DNA of 64,000 nt from Bacteroidota bacterium (GCA_016714005.1 JADJOA010000002.1:186001-250000), one strand, 5' to 3'; counted from the stretch's first letter, positions 28,687 through 38,963 are shown. Program-made: numbers and translations. The notes: generated from the letters alone by a model not told the origin.

Positions 28687-31425
28687 ATGCTAACTTCCTT
28701 TTTTAAAAAACTTACTGGTGATAAATTTTTGTTTTTGATTATTGGTGTTTGCTTATCGCTTGGTGCTAAGTTAAATGCGCAGGAGATTGAGTGGCAGAAT
28801 ACGATTGGAGGGAATGGTAGTGATTACCTGTTTTCAATTCGGCAAACTTTTGACGGTGGATATATTTTGGGTGGATGTTCTAGTTCTAATATTTCAGGTG
28901 ATAAGACTGAAAACAATATTGATACTACTTTTATAACAAATGATTATTGGATTATAAAAACCAATTCTTTCGGTACCATACTGTGGCAAAATACGATTGG
29001 TGGGAGTAGGAATGACTTGCTTAGATCCATTCAACAAACATCTGATCATGGTTACATATTGGGGGGAATTTCCAATTCTAATATTTCTGGAGATAAAACA
29101 GAAAACAATATTGATACTTCCTATTTAATAACATATGATTATTGGATTGTAAAAACTGATTCGAATGGCAATATTCTTTGGCAAAATACTATTGGGGGGA
29201 ACGCACAGGATATGCTTAGATCCATTCAACAAACAACAGATGGTGGCTATATATTATCGGGAGAATCCTATTCAAATATTTCAGGGGACAAAACGGAATC
29301 TATGAATGGGGGGCCGGATTATTGGATTGTAAAAACTGATTCAATTGGAAATATCCTTTGGCAAAACACCATTGGTGGTAGCGTTAGTGATTTAGAGCCG
29401 TCTATTCAACAAACCAAGGATGGAGGTTATATATTGAATGGACATTCTTCCTCAGATAGTTCAGGTGATAAAACTGAAAACAGTAATGGCGCTGCTGATT
29501 GCTGGATATTAAAATTAGATACGGCAGGAGGCATCCTATGGCAGAATACAATCGGAGGGAGTTTTACCGAAATGCGTTTTTCCGTTCAACAAACTAAAGA
29601 TAACGGCTATATTTTAGCAGGCTCGTCCTACTCGAATATTTCAGGTGATAAAACAGAAAACTGTTTTGGCGGCTTGGATTATTGGGTAATTAAAATTGAT
29701 ACAAATGGAAATTTACAATGGCAGAATACTATTGGGGGGTATGGTGATGACCAAGTTGAATCTATTCAAGAAACCAAAGATGGCGGATATATTCTTGGCG
29801 GATTTTCCGAGTCAAATGAATCTGGTAATAAAACCGAAAACAGTAATGGCTTTAACGATTACTGGATTGTAAAAATTGATTCTACAGGAAATTTACAATG
29901 GCAAAATACAATTGGCGGTAACGGTGGTGAATTTCTCTTTGATGTAAAGCAAACTTCTGATAATGGATATATCCTTGGAGGATATTCTGGTTCAAACATT
30001 TCAGGAGATAAAACTGAAAACATTATGGGGAGCTTTGATTATTGGATTCTAAAACTCACCGACCAATACAACCTTATCACCGGCAAAACATTTGCCGACC
30101 TAAACTCCAACTCCACACAAGACATTGGCGAATTCTCTATTCCCAACAAAGCCATTACAGAAATAAACACCAATCGTTTTGCATTTACACAACCAAATGG
30201 ATTTTATAGTGTAGCAGTTTTAGATTCAGGCAACTTTTCTGTTTCCCCATCGCCAATAAATTATTACAGCGCTGTTCCTGTTTCTCATGCTGCAACATTT
30301 ACCGGCATTAACCAAACAGATTCATTAAACGATTTTGCATTTCAGCCATTGGGCACGTTTAACGATTTGTGTGTAACGCTTACACCGCTTGGCGCTTTCC
30401 GTCCCGGCTTTAATGCAAGTTACATGATTAATTATGAGAATGTGGGAACAACAACATTATCACCAACCATTACATTGTATCAAAACAATTTATTGAGTTA
30501 TGTAGGTTCAACAGTTGCGCCAACTGCTACATCAACTGATTCTGTCCAATGGAGTGGGTTGCCTGTGTTAAGTCCATTTCAATCGGGCAGCATTCTGGTT
30601 ACGCTTAATGTAAGTGCAGCAGCAGTTATTGGCAGCAATATTTATTCGCAATGTATTATTGAGCCACTTGCAAACGATTACAATGTGTATTGCAATTATG
30701 CAGGGGCAACATCTGTTGTAACCGGAAGCGTTGACCCTAACGATATTTTAGTAAGTGAAGACACTTTAACAACAACCCAACTTGCCACACAACCATTTTT
30801 AGATTACACGATAAGATTTCAAAACACCGGTAACGATACAGCCTTTACCGTAAAAATTATTAACCCAATTGACACCGCTCGTTTGAACTTACAAACTATT
30901 GAACTTTTAAACTCTTCGCACCCTGTAAATGCTAAATGGATACCGTACAATAAAAACATGGAGTTTTTGTTTGAAAATATTTTGTTGCCCGATTCAAACA
31001 TTAACGAACCACAATCGCATGGCTTTGTAACTTACCGCATAAAACCAAAAACAACCTTGCTTGCAGGGGATAGCATTACCAACAAAGCCTATATTTATTT
31101 TGATTTTAATGCACCTGTTGAAACAAACACTGCAATAACATGCATAGTCCTACCCACTTCAATAAAAGAGTTGGCAAAAGGCAGTGGTCAGTTGGCAATT
31201 TTTCCAAATCCTGCAAAGGATGAGTTGAATATTCAAATCAATACCTCAAAAGCAAACAACTTAATAACTGTTTCCATTTTTGATGTTTTAGGAAATACAG
31301 TTTTAAGCAAGCAGTCTGCAACTCCTAATTGTAAATTGCCAACTGCCCACTTTTCTAAAGGTATTTATTTTGTTGAGGTAAAAACAGGTAAGGAAGTTTA
31401 CAGGAGTAAATTTGTGAAGGAGTAA
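28687..31425 (+). CDS. surface protein, seven-repeat propeller with type IX sorting domain (paralogue 2)
   Basis: Intact protein of 912 residues. The ATG at 28687 (MLTSFFKKL) gives the same signal peptide as the other copies. Seven QWQNTIGG/DGGYILGG repeats follow; two carry a longer loop (ENNIDTT or ENNIDTS) before DYW. The linker reads YNLITGKTFADLNSN. The next domain (NTNRFAFTQPNGFYSV) resembles paralogue 3 more than paralogue 1. The DUF7619-like domain here is the most divergent (IDTARLNLQTIELLN, where copies 1 and 3 have IDTNKLEL). It ends with the sorting domain IFPNPAKDELNIQI to SKFVKE. Probably secreted and attached at the surface. Confidence 0.88.
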   Translation: MLTSFFKKLTGDKFLFLIIGVCLSLGAKLNAQEIEWQNTIGGNGSDYLFSIRQTFDGGYILGGCSSSNISGDKTENNIDTTFITNDYWIIKTNSFGTILWQNTIGGSRNDLLRSIQQTSDHGYILGGISNSNISGDKTENNIDTSYLITYDYWIVKTDSNGNILWQNTIGGNAQDMLRSIQQTTDGGYILSGESYSNISGDKTESMNGGPDYWIVKTDSIGNILWQNTIGGSVSDLEPSIQQTKDGGYILNGHSSSDSSGDKTENSNGAADCWILKLDTAGGILWQNTIGGSFTEMRFSVQQTKDNGYILAGSSYSNISGDKTENCFGGLDYWVIKIDTNGNLQWQNTIGGYGDDQVESIQETKDGGYILGGFSESNESGNKTENSNGFNDYWIVKIDSTGNLQWQNTIGGNGGEFLFDVKQTSDNGYILGGYSGSNISGDKTENIMGSFDYWILKLTDQYNLITGKTFADLNSNSTQDIGEFSIPNKAITEINTNRFAFTQPNGFYSVAVLDSGNFSVSPSPINYYSAVPVSHAATFTGINQTDSLNDFAFQPLGTFNDLCVTLTPLGAFRPGFNASYMINYENVGTTTLSPTITLYQNNLLSYVGSTVAPTATSTDSVQWSGLPVLSPFQSGSILVTLNVSAAAVIGSNIYSQCIIEPLANDYNVYCNYAGATSVVTGSVDPNDILVSEDTLTTTQLATQPFLDYTIRFQNTGNDTAFTVKIINPIDTARLNLQTIELLNSSHPVNAKWIPYNKNMEFLFENILLPDSNINEPQSHGFVTYRIKPKTTLLAGDSITNKAYIYFDFNAPVETNTAITCIVLPTSIKELAKGSGQLAIFPNPAKDELNIQINTSKANNLITVSIFDVLGNTVLSKQSATPNCKLPTAHFSKGIYFVEVKTGKEVYRSKFVKE

Positions 31426-31430
31426 AAAGT

Positions 31431-31475
31431 TTCTTAGTGTTCTTTGTGCAAACCATCGTGCACTTTGTGGTCACC
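31431..31475. repeat. degenerate CTTTGTG-type intergenic repeat
   Basis: TTCTTAGTGTTCTTTGTGCA followed by CACTTTGTGGTCACC resembles the CTTTGTG/CTCTGTG repeat families elsewhere in the window. It separates convergent genes. Confidence 0.35.
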
Positions 31476-31480
31476 TATTC

Positions 31481-31855
31481 TTAAATCTTACTAATAACAA
31501 AAGGCAACTTAACAATGGTTTTATAATCATCACCTGCTTCCATAATATCCTCATCATCTTCTTCGTAAAGCCAGTTAACTGTTACAGCGCTTTTTCCGTT
31601 GGCATGCAGGGGCTCCAATTTTCTGAAAATATCCAACAAACATTTAGAGGAACTTGTATTAAAATATTCTAACTGCACTTTTAATTCTGTTTTTGCTTGT
31701 GGGTTTTGCGCGTAAGCATCTAACCAATCGTAGACAGGCTTATAAAAATCAATAGAATTTTCGGGGATAGATTTTCCCGAAATTTCCAATACTCCCGAAG
31801 CATCAAAATTAATATGCGGAGTTTTTATTCCCTGTTGTATAGATAGCGTTTCCAT
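31481..31855 (-). CDS. siaC: SiaC-family regulatory phosphoprotein (DUF1987)
   Basis: Protein of 124 residues. In Pseudomonas SiaC is switched by phosphorylation of Thr68, set by the kinase SiaB and the PP2C phosphatase SiaA. Here the diagnostic block LEYFNTSSSKCLLDIF is present, with the equivalent Thr at position 67. The N-terminal TPHINFDASGVLEISGKS is also typical. The gene follows the SiaB gene by 11 bases on the same strand. No GGDEF cyclase, the usual SiaC target, is in the window, so its output is unknown. Confidence 0.88.
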   Translation of the reverse strand: METLSIQQGIKTPHINFDASGVLEISGKSIPENSIDFYKPVYDWLDAYAQNPQAKTELKVQLEYFNTSSSKCLLDIFRKLEPLHANGKSAVTVNWLYEEDDEDIMEAGDDYKTIVKLPFVISKI

Positions 31856-31866
31856 TTTCTTTCAAA

Positions 31867-32415
31867 TTATTTTACTGTAACTGCAAGACTAAAGAACGAG
31901 TATGTGTCTGAAACATCATTAAACGCAAACTCAATTTTATGACCCGATTTACGTGCAATATCAATCATTCCCAAACCTGCACCGCCTTTGTCAGATAATT
32001 CTGTTGTGCTTAATGTTTCCAAATAATGAGTGCGTAATTCCTCGGCACTCATTGCATTTATTTTTTCTAACTTTTTGCCAAGCTCTATTGCATTTGGCTT
32101 TAAAATATAATTGCCCGTAACAATTAAATAACCGCCTGCTTCAGCTTTACCAATTATAAATATTGCCGTGCCATCAAACTCATCCTTATCCTTTTCGTGT
32201 TGCAGGCTTTCCATGTGGTGATACACATTCTGCAAACACTCCACCAAAATGTGATAAAATTTTTTCTTGCGCTTAATATCCTCCTCGGCATTTTGCAACC
32301 GCGATTCCATAATCTGGTAAACGCTCGAAAGCAAATCCTGCGTAACATCACCCTTAAAAGAAAGAATGATATCATCCCGCTTCATACTCTTATAAACATT
32401 ATAAATGTCTATCAT
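31867..32415 (-). CDS. siaB: SiaB-family protein kinase (DUF6272)
   Basis: Protein of 182 residues with a GHKL-like kinase fold. ILVECLQNVYHH near residue 65 would be the N-box that binds Mg-ATP, and GGAGLGMIDIARKSG near residue 145 the glycine-rich ATP lid. By family it would phosphorylate SiaC. The ATG at 32415 is preferred over a TTG at 32442. It is the first gene of the siaB-siaC pair and diverges from the PP2C phosphatase gene across 140 bases, which should hold both promoters. Confidence 0.85.
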   Translation of the reverse strand: MIDIYNVYKSMKRDDIILSFKGDVTQDLLSSVYQIMESRLQNAEEDIKRKKKFYHILVECLQNVYHHMESLQHEKDKDEFDGTAIFIIGKAEAGGYLIVTGNYILKPNAIELGKKLEKINAMSAEELRTHYLETLSTTELSDKGGAGLGMIDIARKSGHKIEFAFNDVSDTYSFFSLAVTVK

Positions 32416-32555
32416 GCACAAACTAAGTATTGTTACGGGCAAATTTAAAATTGATTGCGGTAAATAAAAATTCGCGATTTAAGCTTCTATACAATTACCA
32501 TTAACCATTTATCATTAAACACTAATCATTACTTTTAACCACACTAATTTTCTCT

Positions 32556-34775
32556 ATGCGTTTTGTTTACGGGCTTTTTATTTTTTGTTGCTTCAGTGTG
32601 CAATTTGTTTTTGCGCAGGTGTCAACCATTAAAAAGGACTCAAGTATTGATGTAAACTTTCAGTTAACGGGCTTTGCTGCTGATGACGAAGAACAAGCAG
32701 CCAATGCCGATTCTGCAATAAAAACTATTTCCGATTCAGAAAATATTATTGAGTTTACCAATCCGTGGAAATTTAATCAGCAGGATGATTCGGCTTTTTC
32801 TAGAACTGATTATAACGATAGCACCTGGAGTATAATTAATGACACCGTAAGAGACAACAGTAATTACAGTACCATTACGTGGTATCGTATGCACTTTACT
32901 GCCGACTCTGCCGTCCTCAATGTGCCACTGGGTTTTTACCTGCGTCAGTTTGGTTCGGCAAGCGAGGTTTACCTTAACGGAAAATTTTTGAAGAGTTATG
33001 GTAAAGTTGGAAAAAATATAGAGGAAGAAGTTGCGGAGTTTAGCATGAACCCAAAACCTTATGCTATTGTTCTATCAGATACTCTAAATGTAATTGCAGT
33101 AAGGTACTCTAACTTTCATCGGGCCGGAGCAAAAGAAAAGGGATTTAACATAGGTAAAAACTTTCACATATCCATCAGTCACCTCAATGCAGACATCTCC
33201 GAAATAGCCGATCCGTCTGATTATTTTCCGATTATATTTTTTGCAGCTATTTTTTTAACACTTGCTGTTGTGCATCTTATTATGTACTCCTATTACAGAC
33301 AAAAAATTGCTAACCTGTACTACAGCCTTTATTGTTTCGGAATCTTCTTTACGGGCATTTTTGTTTACTACCTCTTAACATATACCGATTATGCTGTTAT
33401 TACAACACTTTCAAAGTGGACTTTGGTGGTATTGCCGCTGCTGGTAATTCCCATTGTTGCTATGTTACATACCATTTTTTATCAGCGGCTACTTAAAATT
33501 TTTTGGTTGCTCATGATTATGTATGCTGCCACAGTTGTTGGCATTTTCTTTAATGCCGAAAAAGTTATTTCCATACTTACCGTTGTAATTTTCTTTGTTG
33601 CAATCATTGAAGTTTTACGAGTTATCATTAAATCTATACGAAAAGGACGCGATGGAGCTTGGATATTTTCAATGATTATTTTTTTAGCGCCTGCCGTTGG
33701 TGTTGTTACAGGTATGTTGCCCGATGAAATAAATTTTGCCTGGATAAAATTACAAGTAGATGGCGCTACATTGATTTCAACAGCATTTGTATTAAGCCTG
33801 CCGTTATCAATGACCATTTACCTTGCGCGGGACTTTGCGCGCATGGGCAAAACTTTAAAAATGCAAATAGCTGAAATTACCGAACTATCAGCCAAAAGCA
33901 TTGAACAGGAAAAGGAGAAAAAGCAAATATTAGAAAATCAGAATGTGCAACTGGAGCATAAGGTAAATGAGCGCACTAAGGAGGTTTTGCAACAAAAAGA
34001 AGTAATTGAACAAAAAAACAATGAAATAACGGAAAGCCTTTTGTATGCAAAAAGAATTCAATCAGCCATTTTGCCTGACATGAAGCTTATTTACAAAACG
34101 CTTGAACAATCTTTTATTTTGTATTTGCCAAAGGATATAGTGAGTGGAGATTTTTACAGCTTTTCTCAAAAGGATAACAGAGTAATTATTGCTGCTGCCG
34201 ATTGTACGGGACATGGCGTAGCAGGTGCCTTTATGAGTATGATTGGCACTTCCTTACTCAACCAGATAATTAATGAAAAGGGAATAACAGAACCATCGCA
34301 AATACTTGAAAAATTAAACGAAGGAATTGTAAACGCTTTAAAGCAACGCGAAAGCGAATCAAATGATGGAATGGATATTTCGTTATGCACCATTGATCTT
34401 GATAAAAACAAATTAAAATTTTCGGGAGCCAACCGCCCGCTTTGGTTATTACGTAATAATGAAATGATGGTATATAAACCAAACAAGTTTCCTATTGGCG
34501 GATTACAGGTTTATCATACCGAAGCATTTACACAACACGAAATATATCTTTTAAAAGGCGATGCCATTTATATTTTCTCTGATGGTTTTAGCGATCAGTT
34601 TGGCGGTGAGAAAGGGAAAAAGTTAATGACAAAAAAGTTTAAAGATGAGTTACTGCAAATTCAGCATTTAAATATGAAGGAGCAGGAAAATTATTTGCTT
34701 GGCTTGTTTAACAAATGGAAAGGAAATTTTGAGCAGGTGGATGATATTTTAATAATCGGAATAAAAGTTACATAG
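32556..34775 (+). CDS. membrane receptor with SpoIIE/PP2C phosphatase domain
   Basis: Protein of 739 residues. It starts with a signal peptide (FIFCCFSVQFVFA), then a periplasmic beta domain of the galactose-binding type (FYLRQFGSASEVYLNGKF), about eight membrane helices between residues 225 and 430 as in 7TMR-DISM receptors, a long coiled coil (residues 440-500), and a SpoIIE-type Ser/Thr phosphatase. The phosphatase has its metal-binding Asp residues in SGDFYSF, ADCTGHGVAGAFMS, IFSDGFSDQFGG and VDDILIIG. It corresponds in role to SiaA, with an extracytoplasmic sensor in place of the usual one. It diverges from siaB and is followed after 14 bases by a second phosphatase. Confidence 0.88.
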   Translation: MRFVYGLFIFCCFSVQFVFAQVSTIKKDSSIDVNFQLTGFAADDEEQAANADSAIKTISDSENIIEFTNPWKFNQQDDSAFSRTDYNDSTWSIINDTVRDNSNYSTITWYRMHFTADSAVLNVPLGFYLRQFGSASEVYLNGKFLKSYGKVGKNIEEEVAEFSMNPKPYAIVLSDTLNVIAVRYSNFHRAGAKEKGFNIGKNFHISISHLNADISEIADPSDYFPIIFFAAIFLTLAVVHLIMYSYYRQKIANLYYSLYCFGIFFTGIFVYYLLTYTDYAVITTLSKWTLVVLPLLVIPIVAMLHTIFYQRLLKIFWLLMIMYAATVVGIFFNAEKVISILTVVIFFVAIIEVLRVIIKSIRKGRDGAWIFSMIIFLAPAVGVVTGMLPDEINFAWIKLQVDGATLISTAFVLSLPLSMTIYLARDFARMGKTLKMQIAEITELSAKSIEQEKEKKQILENQNVQLEHKVNERTKEVLQQKEVIEQKNNEITESLLYAKRIQSAILPDMKLIYKTLEQSFILYLPKDIVSGDFYSFSQKDNRVIIAAADCTGHGVAGAFMSMIGTSLLNQIINEKGITEPSQILEKLNEGIVNALKQRESESNDGMDISLCTIDLDKNKLKFSGANRPLWLLRNNEMMVYKPNKFPIGGLQVYHTEAFTQHEIYLLKGDAIYIFSDGFSDQFGGEKGKKLMTKKFKDELLQIQHLNMKEQENYLLGLFNKWKGNFEQVDDILIIGIKVT

Positions 34776-34789
34776 CTACCACTTGTTAT

Positions 34790-36121
34790 ATGAACTGTAA
34801 AATTCTTTTAGTGGACGATGAGCCTTATGTTGAGGACATGATGAAACAAAAGTTTCGCTCGGCAATAAGAGAGGGAAAAATTACTTTTGAATACGTTTCA
34901 AGCGGTTTTGATGCAATTGATAAACTAAAGGCTGATGATACATTTGATTTGGTATTAACCGACATCAACATGCCTGGTATGACAGGGCTTACCCTCCTTG
35001 AAAAAATTAAAGAGCATACTTTTTTTGTTAAAACAATTGTTATATCGGCTTATTCCGATTTAGAAAATATTCGCACGGCAATGAACCGTGGTGCATTTGA
35101 TTTTATTACCAAACCTGTTGACTTGGTAGATCTTGAAAAAACCATCTATAAAACCATTGAAGAAATAAAGCTTTTAAAAGAAGGTCATAAAGCAGCTAAA
35201 GAATTAGACCAGGCGCTTATTGATAAGGCTAAGGCGCAACAAGAGGCATTAGAGAATCTGTTAGAGAAAGAAAAAATTATTCTTGAACAGAACGAACGTC
35301 TTGAAAATTTAGTTGTTGAAAGAACAGCGCAGCTGCAGCAGCAAAAAAGTCTGGTTGAAGAAAAGAACAAAGAAATCTTGGATTCTATTCACTATGCAAG
35401 TCATCTACAACAGGCAATTTTACCACAACCCGATATTTTAAAAAATCATTTTAAAGATCACTTTATTTTATATCGCCCCAAGGATATTGTGTCGGGAGAT
35501 TTTTACTGGATGGAAAAAATAGACAATACGGTAGTGGTATCCGTTGCCGATTGCACGGGGCATGGCGTAGCAGGTGCATTAATGAGTATGCTTGGCGTTT
35601 CTCTTTTAAATCAAATTGTTTATGAGCAGGGCGCAACTTCACCGGCAAAAATTTTAGATAAACTGCACGAAGCAGTTTCAAAATCTTTGCAGCAATCTCA
35701 AAACAATTCTAATCAGGGAATGGACATTGCCATTTGCTGTTTTAATTTTGATACTAAGCAAGTGATATATGCAGGCGCTAACCGTCCTTTGGTTTTTGTA
35801 GCCAGTAAAGAATTAAAAATTATTGCTCCCGATAAAACCCCAATAGGAGGAAGCCAGTTTGAAAGAACAAACGGTTTTACCAATCATGTATTGCCCTTTA
35901 CCGATTTTGAAATTGCATACCTGTTTACCGATGGTTATGCCGACCAGTTTGGTGGTGAACACTCAAAAAAAATAATGACAAAAAAACTGAAGGAAATTTT
36001 GTTGGAGATTAAAAACCATGAAATGCCTGCTCAGAAAAAATTTCTAAACGACTTTTTTACTACCTGGATGAACGGCAATGAGCAAGTAGATGATGTATTG
36101 ATTGCCGGTTTAAAAATTTGA
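34790..36121 (+). CDS. response regulator with SpoIIE/PP2C phosphatase domain
   Basis: Cytoplasmic protein of 443 residues. Residues 1-125 form a receiver domain with the acidic pair (LLVDDEP), the phospho-acceptor Asp (LVLTDINMPGM), the conserved Ser (VISAYSD) and Lys (FITKPVD). A coiled coil follows, then a SpoIIE phosphatase closely similar to that of the previous gene (SGDFYWM, ADCTGHGVAGALMSML, FTDGYADQFGG, VDDVLIAG). A histidine kinase input is expected but none is encoded nearby. Co-transcription with the membrane phosphatase suggests that two signals act on the same phosphoprotein, most likely SiaC. Confidence 0.9.
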   Translation: MNCKILLVDDEPYVEDMMKQKFRSAIREGKITFEYVSSGFDAIDKLKADDTFDLVLTDINMPGMTGLTLLEKIKEHTFFVKTIVISAYSDLENIRTAMNRGAFDFITKPVDLVDLEKTIYKTIEEIKLLKEGHKAAKELDQALIDKAKAQQEALENLLEKEKIILEQNERLENLVVERTAQLQQQKSLVEEKNKEILDSIHYASHLQQAILPQPDILKNHFKDHFILYRPKDIVSGDFYWMEKIDNTVVVSVADCTGHGVAGALMSMLGVSLLNQIVYEQGATSPAKILDKLHEAVSKSLQQSQNNSNQGMDIAICCFNFDTKQVIYAGANRPLVFVASKELKIIAPDKTPIGGSQFERTNGFTNHVLPFTDFEIAYLFTDGYADQFGGEHSKKIMTKKLKEILLEIKNHEMPAQKKFLNDFFTTWMNGNEQVDDVLIAGLKI

Positions 36122-36128
36122 TTCAATA

Positions 36129-36495
36129 ATGAGTACAAAAGAAAAACTATGCCTTTCGTGCGGTGAACCCATTAAAGGCAGAACCGATAAAAAGTTTTGC
36201 GATGACCAATGCCGCAGCAACTACAACAACCGATTGAATAGCGAAAACTCTGTACAGGTTCGCATCATCAACAATATTTTAAAGAAAACCGTAAGCTGCT
36301 GGAAACGGTTATTGGCAATGACGGCAAAGGCAAAATTTCAAAACAAAATTAATGGAGAAGGGATTTAATTTTAAATATTTCACCCAAATACATACCACAC
36401 AAAAAGGAAGCGTTTACAAACTGTGTTACGAATATGCATACCTGCCTATTGAAAACGATTTTGTGTTTGTTGTAAAATGGGAGACAGAAAAATAA
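36129..36495 (+). CDS. small zinc-ribbon protein (DUF2116-like), one frameshift
   Basis: About 121 residues. The N-terminus has a four-Cys zinc site (CLSCGEPIKGRTDKKFCDDQC). Restoring one A near 36283 continues the frame as LKENRKLLETVIG and then FNFKYFTQIHTTQKGSVYK, ending at 36495 after VVKWETEK. Without it the frame ends early at 36368. It follows the response regulator by 7 bases, so it may be co-transcribed, but a role in the signalling module is not shown. Confidence 0.72.
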
Positions 36496-36520
36496 CTTCA
36501 CCTATATAAAATATTCCAAC

Positions 36521-36557
36521 AAAAAAAGCTGTCACTCCTCAAGGGGTGACAGCTTTT
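36521..36557. terminator. bidirectional rho-independent terminator
   Basis: Stem AGCTGTCACTCC/GGGGTGACAGCT (one G-T pair) with loop TCAA, flanked by A7 and T6. It serves the convergent zinc-ribbon genes on both sides. Confidence 0.88.
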
Positions 36558-36576
36558 TTAAATGTTTCAAATTATT

Positions 36577-37843
36577 TTATGGCAATGGAGTCATAATTTC
36601 AGGGTCAACCAAAATTCTGCCACAATGCTCACACACAATAACTTTTTTGCGTTGCTTAATATCCAATTGTCTTTGTGGTGGTACCTTGTTAAAACAACCT
36701 CCACATGCATCGCGCTGTATGGTAACTACACCTAATCCATTTTGTGCATTCTCTCTTAGTTTTACATAGCCGCCTAATAATCTTTCTTCAATAATACTTC
36801 CTGCTTTTTTAGAATATTCAAGCAAAGTAGCTTCTTCTTTTTTCGTTTCTTCTATAATTGTTTCAAGCTCCTTTTTCTTTGTGTTTAAATCATTGCTGCG
36901 GTGGTCAAGCATTTCTTGTGTTGACTCTATCATCATTTTTTTTGCAGCAGCTTCAGCGGTATATTCTTTAATTCTCTTTTCGCTCAACTGAATTTCCAAT
37001 TTCTGGTATTCAACTTCTTTGTTTAACGATTCGTACTCACGATTATTTTTTACGTTGCTCTGCTGGCTCTCGTATTTTTTAATCATAGAGTTAGAATCCT
37101 TAATGGCTTGCTTTTTTTCCGAAACCATTTTCTCATAATCCTCCACCTCTTTGTGGTAGTTTTTTATGCGTGTTTCCAAACCTGCCACATCATCCTCAAG
37201 GTCTTTAACCTCATTAGGAAGTTCGCCTCTTATGTAACGTATCCTGTCTATTTCCGAATCTATTTGCTGCAATTGAAAAAGCGCCTGCAATTTTTCTTCA
37301 ATAGTTGCATGATCAATTCCGTTCTTAGGAATTTTTACGGTAAACTGCGTAATGTCACCTACAGTATATTTACTCGAAAGTTTAGCAGCGGTTTCTTTCT
37401 CTACTTTTTTAACCAACCGTGTTTCGCCACTGCGCTCAATAGCTTTGGGTGTGTGTTTTGCTACAACCGGCTCTTCAAATCGCGCTTTTAATTTTTGCTC
37501 CTTGGTTTTTACCGGATTTCTTTTTGACCTTACGTCTGTCTTGTTCATTTGTTTATTACTGATTTTTACTTTGCCTTTATCTGAAGCTTTCGCAGCTTTT
37601 TTACTTACCGGTTTACCAACCTTGGCTGGTTTTACTTTATTTACAACAGTTTTAGCAGCAACTCTTTTGCTGCAGGCTTAGCTACCTTGGTAGGTTTAGC
37701 CGCAACTTTCGCGCCTGCCGAACGGGCAGGTTTTGCAGGTGCTTTTGCAGCAACTTTCTTAGCTACTGTTTTTTTTTGCAGGGGCTGCTTTTTTTTTCCT
37801 TTGCTGATTTTGCAGCCGGCTTTGCTGGTTTTTTAACTGCCAT
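36577..37843 (-). CDS. coiled-coil zinc-ribbon protein with Lys/Ala/Pro-rich N-terminus, frameshifted
   Basis: The intact part from 37548 encodes 323 residues: a long coiled coil (about residues 85-265) ending in a C4 zinc ribbon (CGGCFNKVPPQRQ and CEHCGRILVDPE), as in the family often annotated as C4-type zinc ribbon (pfam02591 group). Upstream, reading back to an ATG at 37843 with two indels (near 37780 and 37670), the same gene has about 100 further residues of histone-H1-like sequence: MAVKKPAKPAAKSAK, then many KVAAKAPAKPA-type units. This start lies 2 bases after the stop of the Nif3-like gene, which supports it. The tail could bind nucleic acid; that is inference. Confidence 0.8.
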
Positions 37844-37845
37844 AA

Positions 37846-38942
37846 TTATAAGTAGTTAACCGGGTTAGTAACAATATTTGTTAAACGGAGCGCAAATGTA
37901 GAAAAATTATTCTTCAGTTCGTTCATAATCAATTGGGCAGTAAACTGTTCACTTTCGTAGTGTCCTATGTCTGCCAGCACAATTTTGCCGTCAGCATCAA
38001 AATACTCGTGGTACTTAATGTCCGATGTAATAAAAACATCAGCCCCTTGCCTTATAGCCTCTTGCAAAAGAAAAATTCCTGCTCCTCCGCACACCGCCAC
38101 CTTCTTTACCGGCTTACCTCTTAAATTGGTATGCTTTACCACTGCCGCCTGCATATTCTTTTTCAGCATCAAAAGTATTTCCTTTTCAGGCATTGCCTCC
38201 GGCAGCTCGCCTACCATACCACTGCCAACATTGTTTAATTTATTAGCTAACCCATAAATATCATACGCCACCTCCTCGTAAGGATGATTTTGCAAAAGCC
38301 TGCTAATAATTTCTCCTTCCTTCCTGCTTTCAAAACCACTTCTATGCGCACCTCATTTTCCGTATGCAGTTTTTCCTTTTCGCCCACATAGGGTGTTGCA
38401 TCCTTGCCCGCCATAAAAGTGCCCATGCCTGTGGTATTAAAACTGCAATGGCTGTATGCGCCTATGTGCCCTGCGCCTGCACCAAACAAAGCATTGCGCA
38501 CCTTTTCGGCATGGTCTGTTGGCGCAAACGTTACCAATTTTTTCAACAAATTACTTTTAGGCAATAGGATAGAAGCATTTATCAAACCCAATCTCTCACA
38601 AATCATTTTATTTACCCCATGCAGCACATTATCCAAATTAGTGTGAATGGCATAAATGGCAACATCATTTTTAATGGCTTTAATAACAGCGCGCTCTACG
38701 TATGTTTTACCCGTTATACACTTTAGCCCGCTAAAAATAATAGGATGATGCGCCACCACCATATTGCAATTATTTGCAATGGCTTCATCTATTACCTTCT
38801 CTGTGCTATCCAAACAAAGCAACACACCCTTAACCTCATCATTGGCATTGCCCGTAAGCAATCCTGCATTGTCATAACCTTCCTGGTAGCTGGGTGGCGC
38901 AAGTTTTTCTAAAACTGAAATGATGTCTTTGATTTGAGGCAC
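37846..38942 (-). CDS. Nif3-like dinuclear metal centre protein (YbgI family), one frameshift
   Basis: About 365 residues in two frames that switch near 38270. The N-terminal part has PPSYQEGYDNAGLLTG, MVVAHHPIIFSGLK and AIYAIHTNLDN, which carry metal-binding His residues. The insert domain typical of the longer Nif3 forms follows. The C-terminal part has VAVCGGAGIFLL, ADVFITSDIKYHEYFDA and ADIGHYESEQ, with the last His and Glu ligands. The GTG at 38942 (VPQIKDIIS) fits the family start and lies 21 bases after a promoter box. Molecular function of the family is unsettled. It is co-directional with the zinc-ribbon gene 2 bases away, a common pairing in Bacteroidota. Confidence 0.88.
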
Positions 38943-38963
38943 GGGATTATTATCTTTCTCTTG

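Noticed and set aside
31481..36121. Anti-phage defence system
   Set aside because: The kinase, phosphoprotein and phosphatases fit the Sia signalling families; no nuclease, methylase or other effector accompanies them.
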